A DNA stretch of 46,556 nucleotides from PALSA-1296 sp037143335 (GCA_037143335.1 JBAWZA010000021.1:1-46556), one strand, 5' to 3'; numbered from the stretch's first letter, positions 34,281-42,464 are shown. Notes: generated from the letters alone by a model not told the origin. Made by a program: numbers and translations.

Positions 34281-35034
34281 CCGTTGATTGAAGATTAATA
34301 TTGCTGTTTACCGTAGAGTTACTAAGTGCTGGAGCAGCTGAGCCACCACTTGGGGTTAAGCTAACAAAATTTGCAACACCTATTCCGCCAATTCCAATGG
34401 AAGCTGCAGTTGGGTTATTACCTCCAGTACAGGTCAATTGAGAGATGTGCTTGTAGAATAATTCTACGTTACCTGAAGTCTCATAGAGGCGAATTTCGTA
34501 TCCACCGCCAGCACCTTCGCCACGATAACCAGTGTTACGGCGAGCAAGTGGTGGATTCTCCCAATGCACGCACAACACACGATTTGGAGCAGAGCCTGTA
34601 GTTTGGTAGGAGATGTACTGCTGAGGACAGCCTCTCCATCCACCACCATTGAGGTAGGTTCCATTCACCTGCCAGAAAGCTCCGATGCAAGGCACTCCAG
34701 TACCGGAAAGGTTATTGTTGTTAGCTCCAGACGATGGTGAGCTGTTAAGGGAGATAAACCCGTTAGTCCACACAGCAAATGATGTGTAGAGAGTGGGATC
34801 ACCTACAAATTGGAAATTGAATCCGATTGAGTAGAATCCGTATCCGCATGCAGTGCAACTGCCCTGATATCGGATAATGTTGCCTGAAGGCAGAGCCGAA
34901 CCGGTTCCAAAAGAAAGCACCTTATACTTTGAAACCTGCGCATCAACACTTTGTGATGTGAAGCTAAAAAGTAGAGCAACCACAAACACCAAAGCAGAAA
35001 TCCTCTGCTTCGTCATCTTGTAATAAGTTTTCAT
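31972..35034 (-). CDS. T9SS surface protein B of a tandem pair (choice-of-anchor D repeats)
   Basis: This is a 1020-residue paralog of the preceding protein, with the same architecture. The signal peptide is MKTYYKMTKQRISALVFVVA and onward to DAQ. The head of about 218 residues is clearly related to, but diverged from, that of protein A (ISYQTTGSAPNRVLCVHWEN), with many substitutions and indels. From about residue 252 the ASH repeats and T9SS type A sorting domain are the same as in protein A. I chose ATG 35034; MIT at 35043 is possible and ATG 35100 overlaps the -7 element, so it is unlikely. Probable role: adhesion or substrate binding at the cell surface (inference). Confidence 0.9.
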   Translation of the reverse strand: MKTYYKMTKQRISALVFVVALLFSFTSQSVDAQVSKYKVLSFGTGSALPSGNIIRYQGSCTACGYGFYSIGFNFQFVGDPTLYTSFAVWTNGFISLNSSPSSGANNNNLSGTGVPCIGAFWQVNGTYLNGGGWRGCPQQYISYQTTGSAPNRVLCVHWENPPLARRNTGYRGEGAGGGYEIRLYETSGNVELFYKHISQLTCTGGNNPTAASIGIGGIGVANFVSLTPSGGSAAPALSNSTVNSNINLQSTAIPDNTLWVLGNPPNRQLSVSPKTLNFGIQTAGSSTTLVVTACGTADGVAPVILSGTQLQGAPDFTVTGPIGGSSLAPGTCATYNVTFKPTRGGPRTALLSINSNGSDSGSQSVVLSGSGVVSDYTYDSTVLFRKTRTRLGDTLIQWIHFNVTGDAPLVFTAFNLTGFDAGQYSVVRMPPNGLLKGAYDSIGVAYIPTIEGKHVAKLTIISNAFLNSSVTVDLQGTGTLPHIVLTPPNAMLFDSTAEGDTICKNLTIWNPGTDTLRIKANFLSSNDGDFHITPLVGSDTAIAPDQKKTIGICFIPLQQGYRQGRILISTNIRNTFEIPSRDTGSTYQIDLRGSGLPLGVFANAISGLPILDSVVVGKSICRMDTIKNNGDADILVTSYTLTGTNSADFTQTGLPATPFILKARDRMVINLCGKPGDLGLRNGLLTLAGTTGGRKVTLPIGLGVYGLKSCASPAPIALFAGASGKIIKGTKATLCDTITNCGEVAAVYSATLVGTDASKYTLANSTSGTIAPGATATFCVEFNASDLGPTNAQLKVTSPDVAGMTIPLTGEGTCATLTATPSIADAGDVGQGETKNITFQITNSGTAPWSPNDSVIAGSDKDAFKFVSMVPPAPLAPGASATVTIAFHPPYGTKGKSFVANIAWPNGGPCQNAPVSVDLKGNSIVSAVKEVASNGFSLEQSYPNPTQGKTSFTFVTPTESEVRITLVDLTGRTLETLISGRVSGGEHLVNFDASHLTSGTYIYMFESGATKLSKQFIVTK

Positions 35035-35097
35035 CGTTATCATGTAAAAAAGGAATAAAAAAATCGTTGTCCCCGAAAACATCAACCACTCCACGTA

Positions 35098-35129
35098 CAA
35101 ATATACGTAAAAAAAACGTTTATAGCCAA
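35098..35129 (-). promoter_or_regulatory. Bacteroidota-type promoter of surface protein B
   Basis: On the minus strand TTG (35129-35127), a 21-nt spacer, then TATATTTG (35105-35098). The spacing equals that of the protein A promoter. Transcription would start near 35092, giving a leader of about 58 nt rich in U. Confidence 0.75.
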
Positions 35130-35283
35130 TTTTTCGTCTTTTAAAAATTCAGCTCCGATAGCTACAGCAGAATGATTTCGTCTTAATCTAACCTCTCAAA
35201 GTCCGATTTCGACGAAAGCCTTCCTATAATGACACAAAATACTGAGTAAATGTAACTCAGATCACATAAAAAAAATTCGATAC

Positions 35284-35314
35284 TTATCCACATAATTACT
35301 TATTCTGTTGATAA
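35284..35314. other. Pair of DnaA-box-like sites in inverted orientation
   Basis: TTATCCACA (35284-35292), an exact match to the E. coli DnaA-box consensus, and TGTTGATAA (35306-35314), the reverse complement of TTATCAACA, are 13 nt apart in an A/T-rich gap of about 240 nt. No protein gene fits in that gap. Neither dnaA nor dnaN is nearby, so an origin is not implied; a regulatory or titration site, or chance, are the alternatives. Confidence 0.4.
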
Positions 35315-35340
35315 CTGCCTAAATTCATCTTTTGGAAAAA

Positions 35341-36216
35341 TCAGGAAGGCTTGGATAACTGAAGATTACGATCGCGGTAGAGCTTCCCCACCTCCGCTCC
35401 AACAGTGAAAACTAGGGCAACATAGTAAGCCCAGAACGCTACTGCTACCAGAAATGCGTACGTTCCATAAACTGCTCCAATACTCGAAATGCGATCAAGA
35501 TAGAAAATAAAGAAAAATTTCATGACCTCAATCATGATTACGGTGAATATGGTTGAAACAATAGAAACTCGCCACGGAATTTTTTCATGCGGGAGAGAAC
35601 GGTAGAGATACAGGTAGAGCACAATAGCCACAGCGAGAGGTATCAACGTCGTGACAGTAGAGTGGACAAAAGACGAAATGGCCTCAGGTAGGATGTCAAC
35701 ACTGAGTTTTTGTAAACCACTTAAGATCGGACCGAAGACAATCGTCATCAAAAGAAAAAAACATACCACGAAGATCATGCCAATGTCCTTGAGCTTGAGG
35801 ACAGCCATGTTGTGGTGAGTCGGAATCTCAAATATGGCATTGACAGCAGAACGCAATGAAGAGAATAACGCACTCGCAAGCCAGAGTAATACTACAAGTG
35901 CGATTAGACCAGGGAGGTAGGATACATCCGTTACGTATGCAAATTGATTTTGCACCCAATCACGGACAGCCTGTCCGTACCCTTCTATCGGAAGACTTTT
36001 CTGAATATAATCCAAGACTACATGTTTAGCACTCTCGTTATTCTGGAGGATGAATGAAAAAATTTGAAAAATAATAAGTGAGAGAGGGATGATACACAGA
36101 AGAACATTAAATGCAATTCCTGAGGCGAAGATGAAGCAATGATCGGCATCAAGCCCATTCCACAATCCTTTTGCGTAGTACACTATTCCCAACCGCAACT
36201 TTCCGACCAACTCCAT
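35341..36216 (-). CDS. YihY/BrkB family inner-membrane protein
   Basis: This 291-residue polytopic protein has about six membrane segments. The N-terminal DHCFIFASGIAFNVLLCIIP and the central LWLASALFSSLRSAVNAIFE match the YihY/virulence factor BrkB family pattern, and the C-terminal GAVYGTYAFLVAVAFWAYYV is also typical. The family function is unsettled; early names linking it to RNase BN are not supported. It stands alone, diverging from sua5 across about 140 nt. Start ATG 36216 fits the family N-terminus. Confidence 0.9.
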   Translation of the reverse strand: MELVGKLRLGIVYYAKGLWNGLDADHCFIFASGIAFNVLLCIIPLSLIIFQIFSFILQNNESAKHVVLDYIQKSLPIEGYGQAVRDWVQNQFAYVTDVSYLPGLIALVVLLWLASALFSSLRSAVNAIFEIPTHHNMAVLKLKDIGMIFVVCFFLLMTIVFGPILSGLQKLSVDILPEAISSFVHSTVTTLIPLAVAIVLYLYLYRSLPHEKIPWRVSIVSTIFTVIMIEVMKFFFIFYLDRISSIGAVYGTYAFLVAVAFWAYYVALVFTVGAEVGKLYRDRNLQLSKPS

Positions 36217-36359
36217 TTTCTTCTTGGTGATTTATTGAGGCATGTGAACATATTCATGAGGTGTGAAGAATCCCTCACTATTCTGACACCACGATCAATC
36301 CAAGATTCCGTCTCAATAAATGAGATAAATATTTTGACGTCACTGTTAAGATTTTGTAG

Positions 36360-37313
36360 ATGATCACAACAATAGGAAATGTAGTTTCTGAAGCAGCTGC
36401 AATACTCAAGGGTGGGGACGTATGCGCCATTCCAACAGAAACAGTGTATGGACTCGCGGTTAATGCGTTAGATCCCACTGCGGTCGCAAAAATTTTTGAG
36501 GCGAAGAACAGACCATTCTTCGATCCGCTGATAGTTCATTTGCCAGACATCCAAAGAGTCCGTAAATATGTCTCTGATTTTCCAGCGTGGGCACTCAAGT
36601 TGAGTGAGGCGTTCATGCCTGGGGCTCTCACACTTGTTCTACCGAAGAAAAGCATCATCCCAGACATTGTTACATCTGGATTGAATACAGTTGCAGTTCG
36701 TATTCCAAACCATCCACTGACTCTCGAACTATTACACCAACTTGATTTTCCGCTCGCTGCTCCGAGTGCGAACCCATTCGGATATGTAAGCCCTACGTCA
36801 GCCCAGCATGTATTTGCACAACTCGGTGGGAAAATTCCTTACATTTTAGATGGTGGTAGGTGTAATATTGGAATAGAATCAACGATCATCGGCGAGATTG
36901 ATGGAAAGCCTACTATACTTCGGCTCGGAGGAATTACTGTTGAAGAGATCAGAGAGGTAATACCAGATTTCATAATTGCATCGTCCACTGAACCCACCAC
37001 AAATTATCCAGGCGGATTAGCTCATCACTACTCACCAAAAAATAAATTGGTATTCGGGAATATGAATTTTGTAGGTCAGGACTTATCCAAGGTCGGAGTA
37101 ATTTCATTCCGGGATAAATATCCTCTTGTCTCTGAGGCTAATCAAATCGTACTCTCAGCTTCTGGCGATCTGCGCGAAGCGGCACAGAATATTTTTTCTG
37201 CAATGCGTTTACTTGACCGATCAGAAATCAAAGTTGTTTTTGCGGAGCGATTCCCTAATGAAGGCTTAGGTCGTGCAATCAATGATAGGCTCCGTCGAGC
37301 ATCGAGTAGGTAA
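36360..37313 (+). CDS. sua5: L-threonylcarbamoyladenylate synthase (Sua5 type)
   Basis: Sua5 makes threonylcarbamoyl-AMP from threonine, bicarbonate and ATP, the first step of t6A modification of ANN-decoding tRNAs. The 317-residue length indicates the two-domain Sua5 form rather than short TsaC. The YrdC domain shows AIPTETVYGLAVNALD, FEAKNRPFFDPLIVH, FPLAAPSANPFGYVSPT and GIESTII. The linker PGGLAHHYSPKN and a Rossmann-like C-terminal domain follow. It converges with the phytase-like gene 24 nt downstream. Confidence 0.96.
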   Translation: MITTIGNVVSEAAAILKGGDVCAIPTETVYGLAVNALDPTAVAKIFEAKNRPFFDPLIVHLPDIQRVRKYVSDFPAWALKLSEAFMPGALTLVLPKKSIIPDIVTSGLNTVAVRIPNHPLTLELLHQLDFPLAAPSANPFGYVSPTSAQHVFAQLGGKIPYILDGGRCNIGIESTIIGEIDGKPTILRLGGITVEEIREVIPDFIIASSTEPTTNYPGGLAHHYSPKNKLVFGNMNFVGQDLSKVGVISFRDKYPLVSEANQIVLSASGDLREAAQNIFSAMRLLDRSEIKVVFAERFPNEGLGRAINDRLRRASSR

Positions 37314-37337
37314 ACTGAAGTTCATATAAATCTAACT

Positions 37338-38651
37338 CTATCTTTTCAGACGTTTTATTTTCTGGTCTGACGGGAGGGTGAATATATAAATTCTTGATGG
37401 AACACCAGTATTGCTAATTACCCCATCGGCATTTGTGGATGTAATCCCAAAATCATTATCGTTGCACACTGCAATAGTTGAGTCGTTAACAATAGTGATT
37501 CCCTCGGGCTTTTCAAGTTTTGGATCCCATCCATTTGCAAGAAGATCGAGGAATAATTTCTTTTGCACCGGTTTGATATGACTCGCCTCTAGTCCAGCGG
37601 CATCATCGAGCTGTTCTAATGTCTTGCCGCCAAAGTTATCGGATGTGATAGGTGTTGCTGCTGATTTGTCTATGATGTACACTTTTTTTGAATCCTCACC
37701 TTTACGAACAGCATGTTCGATAACAAGAAACTCGTTTTCATTGATTGTTGTCATATCACCGATCTTCCAATCTTTCTCTCTGATATTTTCTGTTTTTGGT
37801 TCGTGCAGGTAAACGTACGTTTTTGATTTACCGGTTTTTGGATCTATCTCTAAAAGTCTTTGCACACGTGAATTCTCTCCTGCTTCCGAATTTGGATTAT
37901 TTGCGGAAGATTGCAATAATGCCATGATTTGACCACTAGGCGTAACTGCAATGCCCTCGAATCCGCGATTGGCTCTGCGCTTAGCGTATGCCGAATCAAA
38001 GAGAATTTCTTTCCCCGAAATTTGATACGGGGAGTATCGCTTCTTGAGCACGCCACTTTTCTTGTCAACACTCCAAACGCATGGACCGTACTCCTCGCAG
38101 ATGATTAATTCATTATCCTTCCCCGCAACTATTCCTTCGCAGTCGATACCGAATTTATCTGTCATAGCGGGAGTCTTATTCGTGTCAATAAAAAAAATCT
38201 CTTTCTTCATTCCGGGTGCAGCTGGCAGAGGGAGTCCCGAGACCATTCCTCCTGACTCAGTCTTTAACGGTATGATCTTCTCTACACGGATTGAATCCGC
38301 TTCGAGTCGCAGATTGTAGATACAGGGATTAAATTTCGGTAATGGGAAGAATCCTGCTCCTTTGCCGCCATTGAGCTTATCAGCGTCAACATTGGGTCCA
38401 CGATCAGAGATTGAAATAAAACCGTTGGTAGTACCCGATATCCTATCCAACCCTGATAGACCGCCGTAGTATATTGGCAAAGAACCCTTCGCACTGCTAT
38501 TCGTTACACCCGCAAGCGGGGGGTGCTTAAGTTCAAAAACTTGGACGCGTATTTTATTCTGAGCAAATAATGAGTGCGTTGAAATGACGCTGAACAACGC
38601 TATTACAAAAATTTGTATTGTAATTTTTGAGTTAAAAGTATTTATCTTCAT
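37338..38651 (-). CDS. Secreted esterase-like/phytase-like domain protein
   Basis: The 437-residue product from ATG 38651 has a signal peptide (KITIQIFVIALFSVISTHSL then FAQ). The mature part matches the phytase-like beta-propeller domain family (PF13449 type): LSGLDRISGTTNGFISISDR near the N-terminus, then FGIDCEGIVAGKDNELIICE, RANRGFEGIAVTPSGQIMAL and a C-terminal KPEGITIVNDSTIAVCNDND. Family members are often called esterase-like, but the substrate is not predictable. An in-frame start at 38702 would add 17 residues before the signal peptide and is less likely. No T9SS tail is seen. Confidence 0.88.
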   Translation of the reverse strand: MKINTFNSKITIQIFVIALFSVISTHSLFAQNKIRVQVFELKHPPLAGVTNSSAKGSLPIYYGGLSGLDRISGTTNGFISISDRGPNVDADKLNGGKGAGFFPLPKFNPCIYNLRLEADSIRVEKIIPLKTESGGMVSGLPLPAAPGMKKEIFFIDTNKTPAMTDKFGIDCEGIVAGKDNELIICEEYGPCVWSVDKKSGVLKKRYSPYQISGKEILFDSAYAKRRANRGFEGIAVTPSGQIMALLQSSANNPNSEAGENSRVQRLLEIDPKTGKSKTYVYLHEPKTENIREKDWKIGDMTTINENEFLVIEHAVRKGEDSKKVYIIDKSAATPITSDNFGGKTLEQLDDAAGLEASHIKPVQKKLFLDLLANGWDPKLEKPEGITIVNDSTIAVCNDNDFGITSTNADGVISNTGVPSRIYIFTLPSDQKIKRLKR

Positions 38652-38752
38652 TCCGTTATCGTGCAAGGTAAAGAGTATGGTTTCCGAATCAGGAGTAAAC
38701 AATTTCGTTGTTGCGCGAATCGCAGATTCTGTGTTAAGAAATTGTTAAATTA

Positions 38753-38783
38753 TTGGACGAGGACGATTTAGGTGGTATTTTTG
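38753..38783 (+). promoter_or_regulatory. Bacteroidota-type promoter of icd
   Basis: TTG (38753-38755), a 20-nt spacer, then TATTTTTG (38776-38783) match the -33/-7 pair. The icd ATG lies 40 nt downstream. There is no SD in between. Confidence 0.7.
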
Positions 38784-38823
38784 CAAATTGATTTTCATTT
38801 ACGATTAACACAATTCATATCTC

Positions 38824-40272
38824 ATGTCACAAAAGACTCCAATAACAGTTGCTCGCGGTGATGGTATCGGACCCGAAATCATGCAAGCGACTCTGGATAT
38901 TATTCTCCAAGCTGGTGCTCAACTCGATATTGAAGAAATTCAGATCGGCGAACAACTCTACCTCAAAGGGATAAATACCGGTATTGAGCCAAGCGCATGG
39001 GATTCACTTCGCCGCACGAAGATATTTCTCAAAGCCCCAATCACCACTCCTCAAGGCGGAGGCTACAAGAGCTTGAATGTAACTGCTCGTAAGGTACTCG
39101 GACTCTATGCCAACGTCCGTCCGTGCGTAAGTTACCATCCGTACGTTGCCACGAAGCATCCGATTATGAACTTGGTAATCGTCCGCGAGAATGAGGAAGA
39201 TCTCTATGCGGGAATCGAACACCGTCAGACAAATCAGGTATTTCAGGCTTTGAAACTCATCTCTCGTCCTGGCTCTGAGAAAATTGTCAGATATGCATTT
39301 GAGTACGCACGTACTAATGGCAGAAAGAAAGTAACGTGCTTCATGAAAGATAATATCATGAAGCTCACTGATGGACTTTTCCATAAAGTGTTTGATGAAA
39401 TTGCGACTGAGTATCCAGGTATCGAAGCTGATCATTGGATTGTTGACATTGGCGCAGCAAAAATGGCTGACACGCCTGAGAATTTTGATGTGATCGTGAT
39501 GCCGAATCTATACGGAGACATTCTCTCTGATGTCGCGGCACAGATCGCAGGTTCTGTTGGATTAGCTGGTTCAGCAAACATTGGTGAATCAGCCTCAATG
39601 TTCGAGGCAATTCACGGCTCGGCTCCACGTCGTGCGAATCAGAATCTTGCCAACCCATCGGGCTTGCTCTTAGGCTCTGTGATGATGCTTGTGCATATTG
39701 GTCAACCTGATGTTGCCGCGAAAGTCCATAATGCTTGGTTACGCACTCTCGAAGATGGTGTTCATACCTATGACATTTTCAAAGATGGTATCAGTAAAGA
39801 AAAAGTTGGCACAAAAGAATTTGCTGAAGCTGTGATGAAACGATTAGGGCAAACGCCACAAATCCTCAAGACCGCTGATTACAGCAAAGCGAACGAGCCG
39901 ATGAAGCTCGGAGTCACTCCAAAGTCAAGCTACAAAGCGAAAAAGGAATTGCACGGAGCAGATATTTTCTTGGATTACTCTGGTGCTGACCCGATGAAGG
40001 TTGGCACTGACATCGAGAAAGTTACATCTGGCAATCTCAAGCTACAAATAGTTGAAAATAAAGGAGTAAAAGTTTATCCTAATGCACAGCCAGTTTCATC
40101 GTTTACAGATTTTTGGCGTTGTAGATTTATGACCTCAGACGGGCAACCTTGTGCATATTCCAACGTACACGAAGTAATCGGCAAAATCTCTGCCGCTGGC
40201 TATGACGTGGTGAAGATAGAGAATCTCTCAACATTCGACGGTGTCGAAGGCTTCTCGGGATTGCACGGATAA
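38824..40272 (+). CDS. icd: Isocitrate dehydrogenase with C-terminal extension
   Basis: This TCA-cycle enzyme oxidises isocitrate to 2-oxoglutarate and CO2. The 482-residue sequence has the catalytic dehydrogenase core (MSQKTPITVARGDGIGPEIM; NLVIVRENEEDLYAGIEHRQ; NLYGDILSDVAAQIAGSVGL) followed by about 140 extra residues. This is the layout of the Rickettsia/alphaproteobacterial-type enzyme (TIGR02924-like), not the E. coli type of about 416 residues. The coenzyme segment HGSAPRRANQNLANPSG has Arg-Arg where the E. coli enzyme has Lys-Tyr contacting the NADP phosphate, so NADP use is plausible but not proven. A clear promoter precedes it and a weak hairpin follows. Confidence 0.95.
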   Translation: MSQKTPITVARGDGIGPEIMQATLDIILQAGAQLDIEEIQIGEQLYLKGINTGIEPSAWDSLRRTKIFLKAPITTPQGGGYKSLNVTARKVLGLYANVRPCVSYHPYVATKHPIMNLVIVRENEEDLYAGIEHRQTNQVFQALKLISRPGSEKIVRYAFEYARTNGRKKVTCFMKDNIMKLTDGLFHKVFDEIATEYPGIEADHWIVDIGAAKMADTPENFDVIVMPNLYGDILSDVAAQIAGSVGLAGSANIGESASMFEAIHGSAPRRANQNLANPSGLLLGSVMMLVHIGQPDVAAKVHNAWLRTLEDGVHTYDIFKDGISKEKVGTKEFAEAVMKRLGQTPQILKTADYSKANEPMKLGVTPKSSYKAKKELHGADIFLDYSGADPMKVGTDIEKVTSGNLKLQIVENKGVKVYPNAQPVSSFTDFWRCRFMTSDGQPCAYSNVHEVIGKISAAGYDVVKIENLSTFDGVEGFSGLHG

Positions 40273-40296
40273 TAAACTAAAAATCTATTAATAGAG

Positions 40297-40321
40297 ACTG
40301 GCTCTACTAAGAGGAGCCAGT
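40297..40321 (+). terminator. Possible terminator after icd
   Basis: ACTGGCTC (40297-40304) can pair with GAGCCAGT (40314-40321) across a 9-base loop. Only TTT follows before mixed sequence, so the T run is weak. It lies 25 nt after the icd stop. Confidence 0.5.
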
Positions 40322-40377
40322 TTCGAATTACACAAGGAGAATTGCACCTCCTTACGTTGTCTAATACACAAAATAAC

Positions 40378-40734
40378 ATGAATGACATCCAAAAGTTTGA
40401 GGATCTTGCTGCGTGGCAATCGGGAATGGAATTAGTCCAAGAAATATATGGACTGACGGAAAAATTTCCTGTTGATGAAAAAAATGGCTTAACAAGTCAG
40501 ATGAGAGTTACGGCTATCAAGATTCCTTCGAAAATTGCAGCATCGGTTGGGTGTAATAACCTGAAGATTACCTACTGGTACTTAGGTATTGTGCATGGCT
40601 TGTTGCATTCACTGGAAACATATCTCAAAACAGCAGTCCGACTTCACTATGCACCATTGCTCGAAGCCGCACCTGTAATGGAAAAGTGCAAATCATTGGA
40701 GCGCATGGTGAGTGATCTTTTTCACTCGTCGTGA
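40378..40734 (+). CDS. Four-helix-bundle protein (S23/TIGR02436-like)
   Basis: This 118-residue all-helical protein starts MNDIQKFEDLAAWQSGMELV, followed by EIYGLTEKFPVDEKNGLTSQ. Both segments match the N-terminal half of the four-helix-bundle family first known from 23S rRNA intervening sequences. The second half is diverged: the usual RAA-SIPSNIAEG element appears as RVTAIKIPSKIAAS. The family forms pentameric bundles related to the diversity-generating retroelement protein Avd, but no reverse transcriptase or template repeat is nearby. Start ATG 40378 fits the family. It converges with the next gene. Function unknown. Confidence 0.85.
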   Translation: MNDIQKFEDLAAWQSGMELVQEIYGLTEKFPVDEKNGLTSQMRVTAIKIPSKIAASVGCNNLKITYWYLGIVHGLLHSLETYLKTAVRLHYAPLLEAAPVMEKCKSLERMVSDLFHSS

Positions 40735-40750
40735 TAGCTCAAGCAATATA

Positions 40751-42010
40751 TTACTGACCAGCGAGTTTGCGCAGTAATGTTTTCTCATCTTCGGAGAGCG
40801 TCTTGGTTCTTCTGACCATCACCGTTTTCGCAACCTCAAGTGCCTTCTCGATTCTATACGGCTCTATACCAGCATCACCGCACCATGAAAAGTTAGGAAT
40901 CCACTTTGGCGGAAAGCCACTAGCAAAAATATTCGAGCTGACACCGACTGCTGTGCCTGTATTGAACCGAGTCCCGATTGCAGACTTCGAGTGATCGCCC
41001 ATTAACAAGCCGACGAAGAGCGCGCGAGTATCAATCACTTCATTTTCGATTGTTACCCGAACATTCGAATAGTCATTTTTCAAATCGCTTGTATTTGTGC
41101 CAGCACCAATATTACACCACTCTCCGATATAACTATGTCCGACAAATCCATCATGCTGTTTATTCGAGTACCCTTGAAAGATGGAATTTTCGACTTCGCC
41201 ACCGACTTTGCAAACGGGTCCGATGGTATTCCCAGCATGTATCTTCGCACCAGCTTTTATTACCGTTCCGGCTCTGATAATCGCAGGTCCCAAGATGATG
41301 GCATTCGGTTCGCAAACTACATCCTCCTCAATTAAAATCGGTCCACCCTTACCATTGAGGTAACACGTCCGTGCGAAGCGCGCAGATTCGTTAACGGATA
41401 AATTGTGTAATCCTGAAGTCTTTACACGAGGATTTTTATGAAGATCATTTGTGAACTTACGTTTGCCCTGCGCGAGCATACGCTTCATATCACTTTGAAT
41501 CACGACAGAATTGGAATTGACCATATTCCAAAGCGAAGTAAAGAACTTCGGCTTCGGCATGTTCCGAACCTCGAACGTAAAATCCGCTTCGGTAAAGAGT
41601 TCGCCAGATGTGAGCTTCTGGAGTATTGCTTCAGGCAATTCGCCGCCGAGGCAAAAGCCGAGAATATCCTCCGGAGATTCTTCAACTCTGAAAAGTGTAT
41701 TCTCTTCGGATTGTAGGAGTTTAAAATAGTGATCCGTTATCAATAAACGTGAATTGATAAATACTGTCCGTCTGGCAAGTTCGGATTCATTCACCAAAAG
41801 ATCAGGGTGACGTTGTTTGGTTACGCCAACTAAGTCCGCGCTGACATGCAAGCCGACCCTTGTTTCAGGCAAGGCATGGGTCTTTATTCGTTCAATTGCC
41901 GAATACGCACCTACTAGCAAATCCGCAAACGGGCGCGTGTATGTGAGTGGTTTAAAATGCCTACCGCGAGCAATCTGATCCTCAAAGAGGATGATTTGGC
42001 TGTGTATCAT
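40751..42010 (-). CDS. GlmU-like bifunctional sugar nucleotidyltransferase/acyltransferase
   Basis: The 419-residue product from ATG 42010 begins MIHSQIILFEDQIARGRHFK then PLTYTRPFADLLVGAYSAIE, the N-terminal pattern of the Bacteroidota-type GlmU family (TIGR03991-like). It diverges from classical GlmU. The C-terminal half is a left-handed beta helix of hexapeptides (GPAIIRAGTVIKAGAKIHAG). The predicted role is synthesis of UDP-GlcNAc from GlcN-1-P, supplying peptidoglycan and LPS. An earlier in-frame ATG at 42028 would place the start inside the T run of the rpmE terminator and is unlikely. Confidence 0.85.
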   Translation of the reverse strand: MIHSQIILFEDQIARGRHFKPLTYTRPFADLLVGAYSAIERIKTHALPETRVGLHVSADLVGVTKQRHPDLLVNESELARRTVFINSRLLITDHYFKLLQSEENTLFRVEESPEDILGFCLGGELPEAILQKLTSGELFTEADFTFEVRNMPKPKFFTSLWNMVNSNSVVIQSDMKRMLAQGKRKFTNDLHKNPRVKTSGLHNLSVNESARFARTCYLNGKGGPILIEEDVVCEPNAIILGPAIIRAGTVIKAGAKIHAGNTIGPVCKVGGEVENSIFQGYSNKQHDGFVGHSYIGEWCNIGAGTNTSDLKNDYSNVRVTIENEVIDTRALFVGLLMGDHSKSAIGTRFNTGTAVGVSSNIFASGFPPKWIPNFSWCGDAGIEPYRIEKALEVAKTVMVRRTKTLSEDEKTLLRKLAGQ

Positions 42011-42018
42011 GTGTGTGA

Positions 42019-42061
42019 GAAAAAACAAAAAGAAAGTCCCGACTTCGGAAAGTCAGGACTT
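42019..42061 (-). terminator. Rho-independent terminator after rpmE
   Basis: Arms 42034-42045 and 42050-42061 form a 12-bp stem with a 4-base loop. On the minus strand the single mismatch becomes a G-U pair, and a T-rich run follows, so it serves rpmE. It ends only about 10 nt before the GlmU-like start, so that gene either relies on readthrough or has a promoter inside this short interval. Confidence 0.85.
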
Positions 42062-42082
42062 CAAATATAACATAATAAATGC

Positions 42083-42328
42083 TTACGCCACTGAAGTTGT
42101 CTTTTCCTTGCGTTCGGCAATGGATTTGGCAAACTTCTTTTGGAAGCGTTCTACTCTACCAGCTGTATCCACAAACTTCTGCTTCCCGGTGAAAAAAGGA
42201 TGGCAGTTGTAGCAGATTTCGACCCGAAGCATGGTGCCATCAATAGTCGAACGTGTCTTGAATCCGTTGTTACAGCCTGCGCAATGCACAGTAACTGTAT
42301 GGTAATCTGGATGTATTCCTGGTTTCAT
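42083..42328 (-). CDS. rpmE: 50S ribosomal protein L31, zinc-binding type
   Basis: L31 bridges the central protuberance and the 30S head. The 81-residue product starts MKPGIHPDYHTVTVHCAGCN and contains EICYNCHPFFTGKQKFVDTA. The Cys pairs CxxC mark the zinc-binding C+ form. The C-terminal tail RVERFQKKFAKSIAERKEKT is somewhat longer than in E. coli. It is monocistronic, with its own terminator. No zinc-responsive operator was recognised upstream. Confidence 0.97.
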   Translation of the reverse strand: MKPGIHPDYHTVTVHCAGCNNGFKTRSTIDGTMLRVEICYNCHPFFTGKQKFVDTAGRVERFQKKFAKSIAERKEKTTSVA

Positions 42329-42464
42329 TGTAGTCTTTAGATTTGACGATTTTTGCCGTCTTGGTTTTAAATAGCTTGATATTAACAGAATGCCAAACCC
42401 TCACGTTCCAAAAGCATCCCGGGCCTCAGAAGTGGGACGGACTTTAGACAGTACGTCACAAAAA

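Noticed and set aside
35101..35340. Replication origin in the A/T-rich gap
   Set aside because: Only two box-like sites, no dnaA, dnaN or other origin-linked genes nearby, and no visible cluster of further boxes.
40378..40734. Diversity-generating retroelement accessory protein (Avd)
   Set aside because: Neither reverse transcriptase nor template/variable repeats are seen in the window, and the protein matches the broader four-helix-bundle family instead.
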